Part shown: positions 11,119-22,401 of the stretch, piece by piece
Layout of the letters: the number at the start of each line of letters is the position of its first letter
Numbering within the stretch: the first letter of the stretch is position 1
NCBI GenBank assembly: GCA_023678885.1
Contig: CM043005.1
Location: 1,064,814 to 1,128,813, forward strand
Source of the DNA: Pogostemon cablin
Taxonomy: Eukaryota > Streptophyta > Magnoliopsida > Lamiales > Lamiaceae
Length of the DNA stretch: 64,000 nt
Direction of reading: 5' to 3'
The notes under the pieces: model-generated
Databases searched by the model: none
The model's input: the letters and a program-made list of their open reading frames with translations, nothing else
Told to the model about the DNA's origin: nothing
Position numbers and translations under genes: made by a program

Positions 11119-14100
11119 CTATACACCTGAAAACGAAGAGTTATTAATCCATAATTACGATCATCTACTAATTTCATTAGCTTTTACTTAAGAAAATGAA
11201 AATAAGAGACTACTATTTACAAAATAAAGGTATGGGATAACTAAATAAACTACCCTAGTTTGACCTACTTACCATCACGGGGACTTGCACAAGCATTCGC
11301 GGAACCAATTTTTGGCACTGGAAGGGTATAACTTGCAGAAACTTAATGGAGTGAGTATTAAATATGTCATCTCCAAATTCCTTGGGCGTAAAATTATTGC
11401 AAGAAGAAAGTCAACCAATGATGTGTCACTTTGGACCCCTTTCAAGCAGTCTGCTACTATTCAGATTTAATTACAAACCTGAAATCTTAAATTGAATTTT
11501 TTTAATTTTATGTGCTACTCTTCAAGGTTGGTTTATCTTGTGGATCCAATAGATTTTAACCACTGATACCACTTCCAGGAGAAAGAGAGAGATAGAGAGG
11601 AACTGATGAAATTATGTAATACAAAATAAATTCATCTGGAAACAACAATCAGAAAGAGCAGATGAAGATGTATGTTTGAGAATCATCCAGATGACATCGT
11701 CTAGAGAAAAGAGACATTAAGAAAAACACCTCACCTTTGTTACTCAGACCAGTAGAAAGGCAAACTTTCTTCACCGAATCATTTTCTGCTGAACTGCATC
11801 GTGCAGGGTTAGAAGGTAGCCTAATTTGGGCCTGGGAGCACGTGTCATTTCTTGGAGTTTGATTACCCACTTGATGGCTAATGTACATATCTAAGCTCGC
11901 ACATGAAGTCATTCCTGCCTTTCCCTTGCTCTTAAACCTTCACCTAACAGAGAAATGAGGAAACGGACGAGAACCAGAAGCACTTTCCACATTTTTTCTT
12001 TTCTCGTATCAAATATAGAGCTATTCAGGGTACCTGTCTTTTCTTTTCTCCAGATATCTTTGTACTGATGCTTTTCTGGTAGATGGTCCTTCCACTGTTT
12101 TCAAAAGGGAAAGATACATAAGAATAAAGTTTCCGGAGGGCAGAATAGTTAATGTACTTAAGAGGCGAGAGCACAAACATTTTAAGGTTCTTTCAAAGTT
12201 AATGGCAATAATCTCCATAGACAATTGGCAAATTTACTCCTTGACAATTGCAGCATAACGCTAGAGAGTGACAGTAACCAACCCCAGTGATTTTTGGGGC
12301 AAGCCTAATAACTAAGCTTTTGTCTGCTGATGCCAATCACAAAGATCAATCCCATAGCAAGAACTTGAGGGTAAACGTAATCACATATAACACGCCAAGC
12401 CCTAAAAGAGTGTCTAGCCCCCAACTAAATAAGTTTCACTTGCAAAGCTTATATGTTGATTCAAATACAGTGTATAGTTTCTTATTGATTTTCTTTTAGT
12501 AACCCAGGGCTTTTTGTTTTATTTTACTTAGCCAACAATCAACCTGTTTATTAAAAATTGGTAATCCTAAAGATTCTTAGTTTTGCTTCTCTCAACATTT
12601 TAACTCAAATTAATTGAAGGCAGTGAGATCCTTTTGGATACGAAGTCCCCAAAATATTAAGCAGTAAGCATCATGTGTTTACTTTTGTTCTGCTTATATC
12701 AACAAAGAATTACAGAAGACAACTTAATTCCTAAATTTCTGCATAATAAACACATCTATCGATTCTACAATTACACATGTATAAGACATATGAAGAATTA
12801 CGACTTTTACCCCTTCCAGCAAAATATGTTGGACATTAGGGTTAAAAATTTGTGCATGCAACCTATGTAACAAACTTCTGTACGAAAGTAAACTCACATT
12901 CCCTGACCCATTAAAGGTTAGAAAGCAACTTGTCGAGAAATAATTTATGGATAATTTTGCAATTGCAAGAAATAAAAGGATAATTCAGTGTCAGCTTTGT
13001 CCTAGTTCACAAGTCACATATGGAGGAAATGCTGCCACTTGCCACCAACTTGAGTACTTGATGCCACAAAATCTCAAATATCAGCACAGCTCCTTTTTTG
13101 TTTGCAGAGTCAACAATATGCATTTTTTCTCCACATGTGGACATGGGAAGATTATTCTTGCTGAGGGCCACGGAATTATATGATTGAATTTTGGATCTGG
13201 AGTGATAATGGACCAAAGGGATTTGAACCAATAACAACTCCATTGAGTACTTTGTGTATAATGTTAACAGCTCAAGAATTGAATAAAATAATGTGCTCAC
13301 CCTTTCTTTCACTAATATCAAGTTTATTTTACTCTTTTGACCAAAAATACTATCAGAAAACTTGAAAACTAGATCATTTATGTGTCATAAAAAACTATAT
13401 GGAGTCATAGAAATAGAGTTAAATGAGCGTACCACCACAAATTCCAATTTCGACTACAATTACTTAGTGTATAATGTTAACAGCTGAAGCATTGAATACA
13501 ATATTGCACTAACCCTTTCTTTCACAATATCAAGTTTATTTTACTATTTTGACCAAAATAAATACTATCAGAAGACTTGAAAACTAGATCATTTATGCTT
13601 CACAAAAAACTAATTGGAGCCATAGAAACAGTTAGACGAGTGTATCACATGAATCCCACAACAGATAGGTAGTATAAGAGGTTCGAATTGCGCATTAATT
13701 TTGTGCAATAAATGATGGAAGTATAAACTAAACAAAGCATTGTGAGGTATTTGCACTACTTTCATATTAAAAATTGAACTTCCAGATCTGGTTTGTGGAC
13801 AGCTAACCAATTGTATACCGTATACCCCGGAAGCTTTGTAGAATTGGGGAATATGCTTACCAGGGGAGTCTTCATGAAATAATTTATTTTCTTCTCGAAG
13901 AACTGGAGAATTGTCTCTCATTTTGACTGCAATAAAAATCCCAAACATTCGATTCAGGTAAATCATATATATGGAGACAGTTTTCAGAATGAACATATTC
14001 CCCACATATTAAAGTCACAATCAATGGATGATTTTGTATGATTAGGGTGTCAAGTATGAGTTTGCTCAGGAAAACGAGTGACGCTCTCACACTAAACCCA

Positions 14101-15556
14101 CTCATTATCATATTGAAGTCCTTTTGAAAGTAGTATGGGTGAAGTCTCTTAAATGCTGAGACAGAACATCATATGGAATTAAAGACCCCCATTACCTGTT
14201 TGGTGAGTTGGCAAGATTACAACAGAATCTGGGCGAGATTTAGAGCAGGCAGCTTTTGAGAGGCCTGGTAAAGGTTGAAGCGCAACATCAACTGGGAGTT
14301 TGTCCGGAAATGGCAGAGGACTTGCAGCAATATGCAATAAAGCCCGAGCCTGATAAACACGAAAGTGTTATGAAAGAGACTAAGATAAGTTGAACAAAGC
14401 AAAACTCATCAAAAACAAAGAAGAATAACAATAACCTCTAGAAAGAGTGGTAAAAGCTTTGATACCTTATCTGCAGGGATTTCATCATACACATTCACTT
14501 TGCCGCAGTAAAATATTGTCATTTGACCAATAGGCATGTTCGTTGAACCAGCGTTTCTGGAAGAAAAAAATGACCTTTCTTTTTTCAATCAGAAATGAAA
14601 CTTTAATGCAATGCATTGAGAAGCCATTTGGCCAAATTTAAAGACTAGAGTAATTGATTAAATTTCAATTTAACTAAAAGGAGATGAATACGAGGAAAAA
14701 TTAAGAAGGGACAGTATAAATCATAAACATTGAGCTCAATTAAGTGGCAGAAGGAGTTTTAGTAAAGCTTCCAAAATTCAGGGATAAATAATGCTCTACT
14801 GACTGAAAGTATAATTTAGAGAGAAAACACACAAATCACCTAGGTTGAGCAGATTCATCGTTGGTGGCAGCAAAACGGGCAGGCACGCCTCCCGAGGAAT
14901 CAGGTTTCTCCAAGTCTTTTTTTCCACAATGCGGCGTCGTTTCCTCTCCAGATAAAGAATTTTCTCCATCACCGCTTGTTCCTTTAGGAACCTACATTGT
15001 CAATAATTAAAAAGGTTAAAATAAGAATTAAGCACATATTTAATTTCACATAATCACTCAATTCAAGGCAGAACACGAGAGGAATCTTTCATTATTTTTT
15101 TCAGCCAAGAATACAAAACAAACACACTGAAATAACGCACACTCTCCAGAACAGCATTATTGCTGCTATGAGTAATACTAGGGCGAGAAATGCGAAGCCT
15201 CTTGCGCGAACCAGCTTCCGAATCCGGCGTCGTTTCAAGAAGCGTCTTCAGCATTATGACTTGCTGAATCGCCTGAGATTTGTTCCACGAGGGTCTCCTC
15301 ATTCCTACGAAAGAATTCACAGAGAAATAGCTAAATACATCGCAGGAAAATTCAGATTACCGCCTGATTTCTTCATCTTCGCACCATTTTAATAAGTTGA
15401 AATTTTATTTCGTCGAATACCTTTCTCCTTGAGGTAACGGCGGCAATCTTCGCGAGTAACCTGAGCAATGTCGTCTTCGGTGAGCAGGTGAAGCGGCTTG
15501 TCGAGCGGCGACTTCACGGCGGCTTCCTCCGGCGGCATGGCGCAAGATTCCGGCAT
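11119..15556 (-). CDS. PPD: PEAPOD/TIFY4-type transcriptional co-repressor adaptor, nine exons
   Basis: TIFY-family nuclear protein. PEAPOD proteins act with NINJA/TOPLESS and KIX proteins to limit meristemoid division and organ size. Exons (high to low): 15556-15421, 15304-15141, 14991-14840, 14556-14466, 14349-14196, 13926-13861, 12094-12034, 11937-11735 and a tiny last exon 11126-11119; all phases agree, giving about 344 residues. The N-terminal PPD domain has PLHLLTEDDIAQVTREDCRR, then RRPSWNKSQAIQQV across exons 1-2. The TIFY domain is GQMTIFYCGKVNVYDEI (about residues 161-177). The Jas-like motif ASVQRYLEKRKDR (about 263-275) continues to FKSKGKAG and lacks the terminal PY, as known for PEAPODs. 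Met1 was chosen at 15556; an in-frame Met lies six codons later. The last exon is uncertain: an alternative acceptor near 11077 also reaches a stop almost at once. Confidence 0.92.
13254..13632 (+). repeat. Direct duplication inside PEAPOD intron 6
   Basis: Two copies of about 165 bases start at 13254 and 13467 (offset 213) and share ATAATGTTAACAGCT, CCCTTTCTTTCAC and GAAAACTAGATCATTTATG. They differ by scattered substitutions and small indels. Both lie in the 1.77-kb intron between exons 6 and 7. Confidence 0.85.
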
Positions 15557-15802
15557 GGATTTGGCTGTAGTGTACGGTGAGGTCTCCGGCGAAAGAAAGA
15601 GAGCAGATCGAGGGTAAGCGAGTAAAATTGGGTGGAATTGAGGATTATAGTGGAGAATTGGCGGCTTTTGTTGAGCAGAGAGTGAGAGCGTGGTGGACTG
15701 GTGGTTGCGGAAAATATGGCCGCGGCTTCGCCGCTTTGTCTTAGTGGGAAATTTCTTTTCCTTTTTCCTTTCTCTCTCTCACTCTCCCTCTTTTCAATTT
15801 GA

Positions 15803-15870
15803 AGGGTGGGGGTGGGGTGGGGTGGGTGGGTGGTGTGGGATGGGTTTTTTAGAGGTGGGGGCAGAAAAGC
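15803..15870 (+). promoter_or_regulatory. G-run cluster (possible G-quadruplex) upstream of PEAPOD
   Basis: A run of G3-G5 blocks separated by single T residues (about 15805-15836), with more G-runs to 15868, sits about 250 bases upstream of the PEAPOD start codon and just beside a CT-rich stretch (15765-15795). G-runs lie on the + strand, opposite to the coding strand. A regulatory role is inference. Confidence 0.45.
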
Positions 15871-16535
15871 TGCAACCCCAGAGTGCCACGTAAGTTTTTT
15901 TTGTTCAAATTTACATTCTTGCGCCTCTACTGTTCCGAATTTACGGGGCAGTCCATGGATGGCTTTGGTATTTCTACCGGGTAAAGTTGAGACTGTTGTT
16001 GAAGATCAAATCGTGCAATCTGTTAGCATGATGGTAATTTCTGGCAGTTTAATTTATTTATTTTTAAATAAAGTAGTAATTTTTTTTCCTTTATTAATCC
16101 CCCATCTACGGATAGCAATGAGACGGGTATTTCCAGATACTCGATCTACCTTCGGGTACGGGTAGTTGTAAATGGGTTTAGGACGGGTACGGATAGTTGT
16201 GAAAAAAATTATTAGATTATGTTCATTTTCGAATTTTAAATCAGATTTTGATTTTCCAAAACCCACATTCAAATTTTAAAAATCTTCCCTATATATATTT
16301 ACTATATTCTCTCTCTTCAATTAATACGTTTTCTCTCTTTATCTCTCCTCTCTCATTTAACTTTTTAAATAAATTAATACATTAATTTGATATAAACATA
16401 AAACCTATCATACTCAAAACGAACATAGAACACGCTATTCATAGTTTTCAATTCTCACATGATCCCAAATCAAACATCACCTTAGGGTTTGGGATGAGTA
16501 CGAGTAATGCCTCAAATATCCGTGAGTACCCCGAT

Positions 16536-16567
<32 letters not shown>

Positions 16568-17724
16568 AATTTAATATATAGTATTATATAATTTATACTC
16601 CAATAAGATATTTTATATATTTAATTAATAGTTATAAGTTTTATTTAGTTATATTTATTTAAAATAATACAATTATATTATATTTAATTAATAATCATGT
16701 AATTTTTATTATTATTATACTTATTAACACACATACGATTTTGCTTTTTACCCGTAAATAAATTAAGGGATATAATATTATAATACCTCCATCCCATTTA
16801 AGTCTGAGCCCTCACACTAATATGAAGATTAAAAAAAGAGTTGATATTAGGTGCATCCATATGTGTATAATTTTTTATTCTATTTTATATACATGTTATT
16901 CTATTTTGTATACGTGTTTCTTAATAATTATATACTTTTTTCATACTAAATTTTTCATTAAAAAAATGACATTCATATGTGTATAACTTTTTATTCAATG
17001 TGTAGTATATATTTTTTAATAATTATATATTTTTTTACATTTAATTTTTCATTAAAAAACTAACAATTAAATTGTATACATTTTTGTTCATAATTTTATA
17101 TGTTTTTTTGTTTATATTTGCATATATTTTTTAAAGTGGGTATACCCTACCTTAGAATGCACCCGGATGCACATTATAATTAACGTTAAAAAAATGATAA
17201 TTTTAGGGATTTAATGATATTTTTTTATAATAAATACTCTTTTCATTCCATCAAAAAATTTATATTGAAACTTATCAAAATAGCAAAATACGTATATTAT
17301 AGAGGGTCAGAGGTAGTATTATTTTGATTAATTAAATAAAATATGCACATTCATATAAGATAAATAAATACTATATGATTTAAATATGTAGAGAAGTAAA
17401 CGTAGCAATTGAATTTTCCAGCCACATCGAAAAACTCTAAAATGCAACACAATTTGCAATGTTGTTGGAGGCAAGGGCGGATTTACTTAAGGGCAGCCCC
17501 GGGCTCAAGCCTAGGACTGCCAACTAAGAGCCCGTTATATATATGTAATAAATTGTTTTTATAAGTAGCCAAATTCAAAAATATTTTAAATCCAGCTAAA
17601 AGAAGCCCAAAATAAATATATTTTCTCAAATTATATATTTTATAAACCCATTACAATAAATATTAAATTTTGGTTTATTCTCCATTAAAAATTTGGTCTA
17701 TTCTCCCTTAGTTTTGAGAGGGTG

Positions 17725-17727
<3 letters not shown>

Positions 17728-17813
<86 letters not shown>
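17728..17813. repeat. (TA)n microsatellite
   Basis: About 43 uninterrupted TA units. The open frame across it (Ile-Tyr repeats) is an artefact. Smaller AT tracts of the same kind lie at 16532-16562 and 54099-54141. Confidence 0.98.
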
Positions 17814-17815
<2 letters not shown>

Positions 17816-19091
17816 TTAGCCAACCTCACTTTGAAATCATGTATCCACTATTGGTTGGAGGTGATGCAGCTCCAACTTCATTTTGCCTCTCGTTGGAAAA
17901 GCTCTTACGTAATATTTGGTTATGATTTTTACAACTAGCTTTTGATTTTGAAAATTTAGGTAATGTTTATTTGAGTCTAAATTAGAATACGAAATGTAAA
18001 TTTAGAATTGAGTATATTTAATAAATCTAATTAATAATGTTAATCAATGTTTATTTTTAGTTTTATAATAAGTTAATACTCCCTCCCTCAGATAAAATTT
18101 TCACATTTACCGTTTTTTATAAAATTTTCACATTTACTGTTTTGATGTTGTTTAAAAAAAAAATATTTTTTTTTATTAATTTTAATGACTTTGGGTGTAT
18201 TGTAATATTTTTAAGTAATAAAAAAAATATTTCATCTATTTCACACTTATTTTCACACTTTTCGTTTTCGTCCGTTCCATACCTACTTTTGAGGTGGTGG
18301 ATAAAGTAATGTTTCACTTTTTAAGGATGTAAAAGGTTGTGTGTGACAAACAAATAAGGAAAATGTGTAATTTATAAAGTAAGTTATTTTAATTGTGAAA
18401 GAGTGACAATTTTAAAATTAAAATGTATTATAGGGTTGTCGAATTATATCTATTTTTTTATTTGGGAATGTAATTTGTTTATAGAAAATAAGTGTGAAAA
18501 ATAAAAAATTATTAAAAATAAAAGGTTGTGTACACTAGTTGCGTTAATATGACTTAATTATCTTCTAAACCATTAATAAAAATATTAAGTAAGGAATCTA
18601 ATCAAATGCAACATAGAAAAAATAGGTTACAATATCCTTTGAACTAAATAAATATTAAGGAAATTTATGTTCTCACACTTATTAATCTCATATAGTATAA
18701 GCTTTAATTAAACTACATGACTAAAATTTGCGTGTCTTCGGACACCTCACCTTCAAATTTTATATTCCTTCCATCCCCATAAATGTATATATATTTTTTT
18801 CATATAGTATTATTATTTAATGTGGGTAGATATAGTTGTATTATTGAATTGTTTGGATCTCATATATTAAATTAAATGTATTAGTAATGTGTGTGGGTCT
18901 CATATATTTAAAAATGGAAATGTATAACTTTGGTGCGGACGCCTAAAATAACAAAACATACTAAAAACATATATTCTTAAATTTTTAATTTTTTAATTAA
19001 ACATTTATACCATTCATATTTTACAAAAAATAAAAAATCTACCCTTAATTAAAGTGTGTAACCTCTAAAAAGCTACTCAAACTACCTACTA

Positions 19092-19293
19092 CTCCCTCCG
19101 TCAACTTTTAAAGTGTTCATTTTACTATTTTTGGCGTCCGCTTCAAAGGTGTTCATTTCCAATATTTAGTAAAAAAAGTACACAATATGGCTTACCACTT
19201 CCCTCTAATACAATTACCCACTTGACATATAATAATATTATTCCTTAATTCACGTGAAAAACAAACGGACACCTTATATTCAGATGGAGGGAG
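19092..19293. mobile_element. Stowaway-like MITE
   Basis: Starts CTCCCTCCGTC after TA and ends GGAGGGAG before TA, the usual termini and TA target of plant Tc1/mariner-derived Stowaway MITEs. Length 202 bases. Confidence 0.85.
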
Positions 19294-19477
19294 TATTAAA
19301 TTCGTGTGAATCACACACTTTTTTAGTGTTTAATTGGATTCATATATGAAATAACGTGTTCAAGGAAGATTTTCTATTTAGAAAAAGAAAGCTAACGTGT
19401 TCAAGGAAGATTTTCAATTGGGAGCGACTATTTGCATCCTCAATTTTAATAAATGTACCCATAAATTTTATAGGACT

Positions 19478-19640
19478 AAAATACCCATATTTGTTAAGAT
19501 GTAAATATCCATTTATAAATATAAATTAAGATTTCTTATTTATATGATGTTCGGTGGCTAAAATACTCATATTTGTTAAGATGTAAATATCTCTTTATAA
19601 ATATAAATTAAGATTTCTTATTTATATGGCGTTCGTGTGG
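19478..19640 (+). repeat. 81-bp tandem duplication inside the Pack-MULE-like element
   Basis: Two copies start at about 19478 and 19559, each with AAAATACYCATATTTGTTA and AAATTAAGATTTCTTATTTA, ending in a GTTCG motif that leads into the palindrome array. Confidence 0.8.
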
Positions 19641-19950
19641 CAACAATCGAACAAGCATATGAATAAGAAATCTTAAAGTGTGTTCCGTTGCAGCAACCGA
19701 ACACCATATGAATAAGAAATCTTAAGGTATTCGGCTCCTGTAACCTAACAAGCATATGTGTTTGGTTGCAGCAACCGAACACCTTAAGATTTCTTATTCA
19801 TAGGTATTCGGCTGCTGCAACCGAACAAGCATATGAAAGCATATGTGTTCAGTTGCTGCAACCGAACACCTTAAGATTTCTTATTCATATGGTGTTCAGT
19901 TGCTGCAACAGAACAAGTATGTGTGTTCGATTGCTGCAACACATGTTCGT
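19629..19950. repeat. Array of short palindromes (TTCGGTTGCTGCAACCGAA type)
   Basis: About eight degenerate copies of a 19-22-base palindrome start near 19630, 19682, 19730, 19760, 19806, 19848, 19894 and 19924. They are separated by spacers that recur in both orientations: ATGAATAAGAAATCTTAAGG and its reverse complement. A single similar motif lies alone at about 23118. Confidence 0.85.
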
Positions 19951-19962
19951 CGAACAAGTACT

Positions 19963-20103
19963 GCGTTTTTCCATGAAAGGGCTAAGAAACTCCCTTCGCT
20001 TCGCCAAGAGTTCGGTGGTGGTGGGGCCCTTGTACGGAGGCGGAGTGTAGTCAAAGGAGGCAGTTTGAGGAGTATGTTGAGATTTCGGCGACAATGCATG
20101 CAT
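19963..20103 (-). pseudogene. Captured exon fragment resembling the N-terminus of alanine:glyoxylate aminotransferase 2
   Basis: The minus frame reads SFDYTPPPYKGPTTTELLAK followed by RREFLSP, which resembles the start of the conserved part of plant mitochondrial alanine:glyoxylate aminotransferase 2 homologues (AGT2/AGT3 type, class III). Similarity ends at about LSPF, and the frame then runs into the palindrome array. There is a stop just upstream of the Met at 20103. No cofactor-binding domain is present, so no enzyme can be made. It lies within the Pack-MULE-like element, fitting transduplication of a host exon. The assignment is from recognition only. Confidence 0.6.
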
Positions 20104-20455
20104 CTACACTCTAGGAATACCCACGTTTGCAGCTTTAGAATTTATAAGCATACGTCATTTTCATTTCTCTTGCCTCACGTCGTTCTAATTTTTCCTTTTT
20201 TTCTCTTGTGGAGTCGGTACGTCAACCCTTTCTCTGTGTCGCAACGTCGACCTCTTCTTTCCTTCACCGGCGTTTTTTTCTTTCTTCTTTTTTTTATTAA
20301 TTAATTTTTAGTAATTATGGTTTAATTAATTAAAAGGGTAAAGTAATCTTAAATGAGGTGTACATAGTAATTTATATGCTTAACTTTAAATTTTAGCGAG
20401 GTATATCTATAATTTGGGGTTCATTTAATAAATTTGGGGTGCAAATAGCCGCCCC

Positions 20456-20771
20456 TTTTCGATTTAGAAAATGGAAAACTAATTATTGAGTAATTAATTT
20501 AATATTCTAATTTTCTTTTTTTAAGACCAATGAAGAGAGGTCTGGAAGGTGTTTGATAAAAAGACACGTATTGTGACACCCACACGATTCATTCTTGAAC
20601 GCGCCGCATCAAGAACTTTCCTAGTACTCCTATATATATACACATGGACATGAATATGTACCGCTTCTTCCCCCAACGTGAAGCAAACCCCAGTCTTTAG
20701 CAGAGAAGAAAGAGCCCATTCATTTTACAACCTAGGAATAGTGTTGCAAATTCTCTGAATTTGTTTGAAGG
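20456..20771 (+). promoter_or_regulatory. Promoter and 5' UTR region of the LIFEGUARD gene
   Basis: A TATATATATA stretch at about 20631-20640, followed by CACATGG, lies about 135 bases before the start codon, with a purine-rich leader (GCAGAGAAGAAAGAG) after it. The Pack-MULE-like element ends only about 315 bases upstream of the start codon, so its insertion is close to the promoter. Confidence 0.45.
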
Positions 20772-22268
20772 ATGTGGGCTCAACCGTACCGGAAACAGGA
20801 CGTGGAAGGCGGCGCGCCGTCGCTGTACCCGTTAATGCTGGAGAACCCACAACTCCGGTGGTCGTTCATTCGGAAAATATATACAATAATCAGTATTCAA
20901 TTACTTCTCACAATTGCTGTTGCTGCTGTTGTCGTTTCTGTTCACCCAATTTCTCATTTCTTTGCCACTACTGGAGCTGGTTTGGCCCTCTATATCGTCC
21001 TCATCACCCCTTTTATTGGTATGTATGATTCCTTCCCCCCCTCCTGATGATGATTGGGGTGTAATAACATATGTATGGTTTGTTTGGATTGCAGTTTTGT
21101 GCCCTTTGTATTACTATTACCAGAAGCACCCTGTGAATTACTTCTTTCTTGGGCTGTTCACTTTGTCTCTTTCATTTGTGGTGGGCTTGACTTGTGCTTT
21201 CACCAGTGGTTAGTTATTCCATCCTTCAATTTCTCATTAATCTTCTTTTACTTAGCCTGATGTTTTGCTTGTGAAAAAATTTGTTCATGTATTGTGATTT
21301 AAGTTATTCTGTTCTGGATTTTGAAGCTACTGGATATGAACATATGTAATGTCCACTGAATTCTTTCTTATTTCGCTTGTGGTGTGGAAAGTATTGGTAA
21401 TAATGTGTGTTATTTTTAGTTATTTTGCATGATTATGCTGAGGTTAAATACTAGAAAGGTAATCTTTTTCTTAATTGATTTCAAGTGTTAATGTAGAGAG
21501 TAATGTTACTATATGGGTCCAATTCTCTGTTTTCATTCAAATTAAATAAGTCAAGAATGTATTAGTGCATAAGGCACACACCCAACCTTATTTGAGTTGG
21601 CTAGTATTCTTCAAATCATACTCATTTTCATCTGGTCATTCTAGAATCCGCGATCGTCCACCATTTGTGCCCCATTTTCGCTTGCTGTTAAGCACTCAAG
21701 ATCAGCTTGTGTATTAACAAGTAAAGGGTTAGAGTAGGCTGACATAACATTGTAAGATCTTGAGAATTCGACTCTGAGTAATTTCGCAATCTGATCTATT
21801 TTCCTCGTCTGTGTTTGTTCGCAGGAAAAGTTATCCTCGAGTCTGTAATCCTAACAGCTGCAGTAGTTATAAGTCTCACATTATACACATTCGGGCTGCC
21901 AAGAGAGGCCATTATTTCAATTTTTTGGGACCATTCCTCTTCGGTGCTGTCATGGTTCTAATTCTATTCGCCCTGATTCAGGTGTGCTAAAGACTCACAT
22001 TTTAACACTGCGTTCAATCTCTTGATTTCATTGTTGATTCTTTGTGCCTTTGGTGGAGCAGATTCTATTCCCTTTGGGTAGGATAAGTGTGATGATCTAT
22101 GGCTGTCTGGCATCCATCATCTTCTGTGGCTGCATTGTCTACGACACCGATAATCTGATCAAACGGTACACTTACGACGAGTACATCTGGGCTGCAGTCG
22201 CCATCTACCTGGACGTCATCAACCTATTCCTCTCGTTGATGACGGTTTTCAGAGCTGCTGAGAGTTGA
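20772..22268 (+). CDS. LFG: LIFEGUARD-type Bax-inhibitor-1 family protein, four exons, frameshifted in exon 3
   Basis: Multi-pass membrane protein of the TMBIM family, cell-death and calcium-leak modulators of ER, Golgi or plasma membrane. Exons: 20772-21018, 21095-21208, 21825-21981 and 22062-22268; intended product about 241 residues, the usual length. Seen: the N-terminus with PRLYP-like SLYPLMLENPQLRWSFIRK, six to seven hydrophobic segments, GKVILESVILTA in exon 3, and DTDNLIKRYTYDEYIWAAVA plus LDVINLF in exon 4, the family's C-terminal signature. Exon 3 is one base short (157 nt where 158 keep the frame). After TTC at about 21890-21892 the family reading WAAKRG is found only one frame over, and the normal frame stops near 21958. 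Either this is a sequencing error or an allele lacking the last membrane segments. Start chosen at the MWAQPYRK methionine. Confidence 0.85.
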
Positions 22269-22401
22269 TTGCAGTTGATCAAACTAAAGCTGTAGTTTCT
22301 TCCTACTTGGTGACGTATAAGGCATGTACATGAAGTTGTATTTTCACTCATATTTTCTGCTGATTAAGCTATCCCTTAATATGCTTCCATTATTTAAGGT
22401 A

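Larger units (their letters stand above)
15893..19419. other. Gene-free AT-rich stretch with microsatellites and MITE remains
   Basis: No coding region is supported. It holds a CGGGTACGGGTA-like repeat relic (16115-16200 and near 16490), AT microsatellites (16532-16562, 17728-17813), a pair of related AT-rich copies (16850-16930 and 16965-17060) that share CATATGTGTATAA, a partial Stowaway-like start at 18082, and one full Stowaway-like element (19092-19293). Confidence 0.5.
19420..20455. mobile_element. Pack-MULE-like element (Mutator type, non-autonomous)
   Basis: Termini are imperfect inverted repeats of about 45 bases: the left end reads GGGAGCGACTATTTGCATCC and the right end, read inward on the opposite strand, GGGGCGGCTATTTGCACCCC, both continuing into TTTAATAAATG/TATTAAATG and ACCC. 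Flanking 9-bp target duplications TTTTCAATT (19411-19419) and TTTTCGATT (20456-20464) match at 8 of 9 positions, the size made by Mutator-like elements. Inside are an 81-bp tandem repeat, a palindrome array and a fragment of a cellular gene. No transposase was seen. Borders are seen in the sequence; the MULE class is inferred from target length. Confidence 0.8.

Noticed and set aside
17722..17925. Open frame of 67 codons made of Ile-Tyr repeats
   Set aside because: It is only the translation of a TA microsatellite.
19766..20304. Overlapping plus-strand frames of 94 and 153 codons
   Set aside because: They read the palindrome array and the antisense of the aminotransferase fragment; composition and lack of family similarity argue against a gene.
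21877..21981. Alternative splicing that would bypass the frameshift in LIFEGUARD exon 3
   Set aside because: No GT-AG pair near 21885-21900 would restore the frame while keeping the conserved residues.
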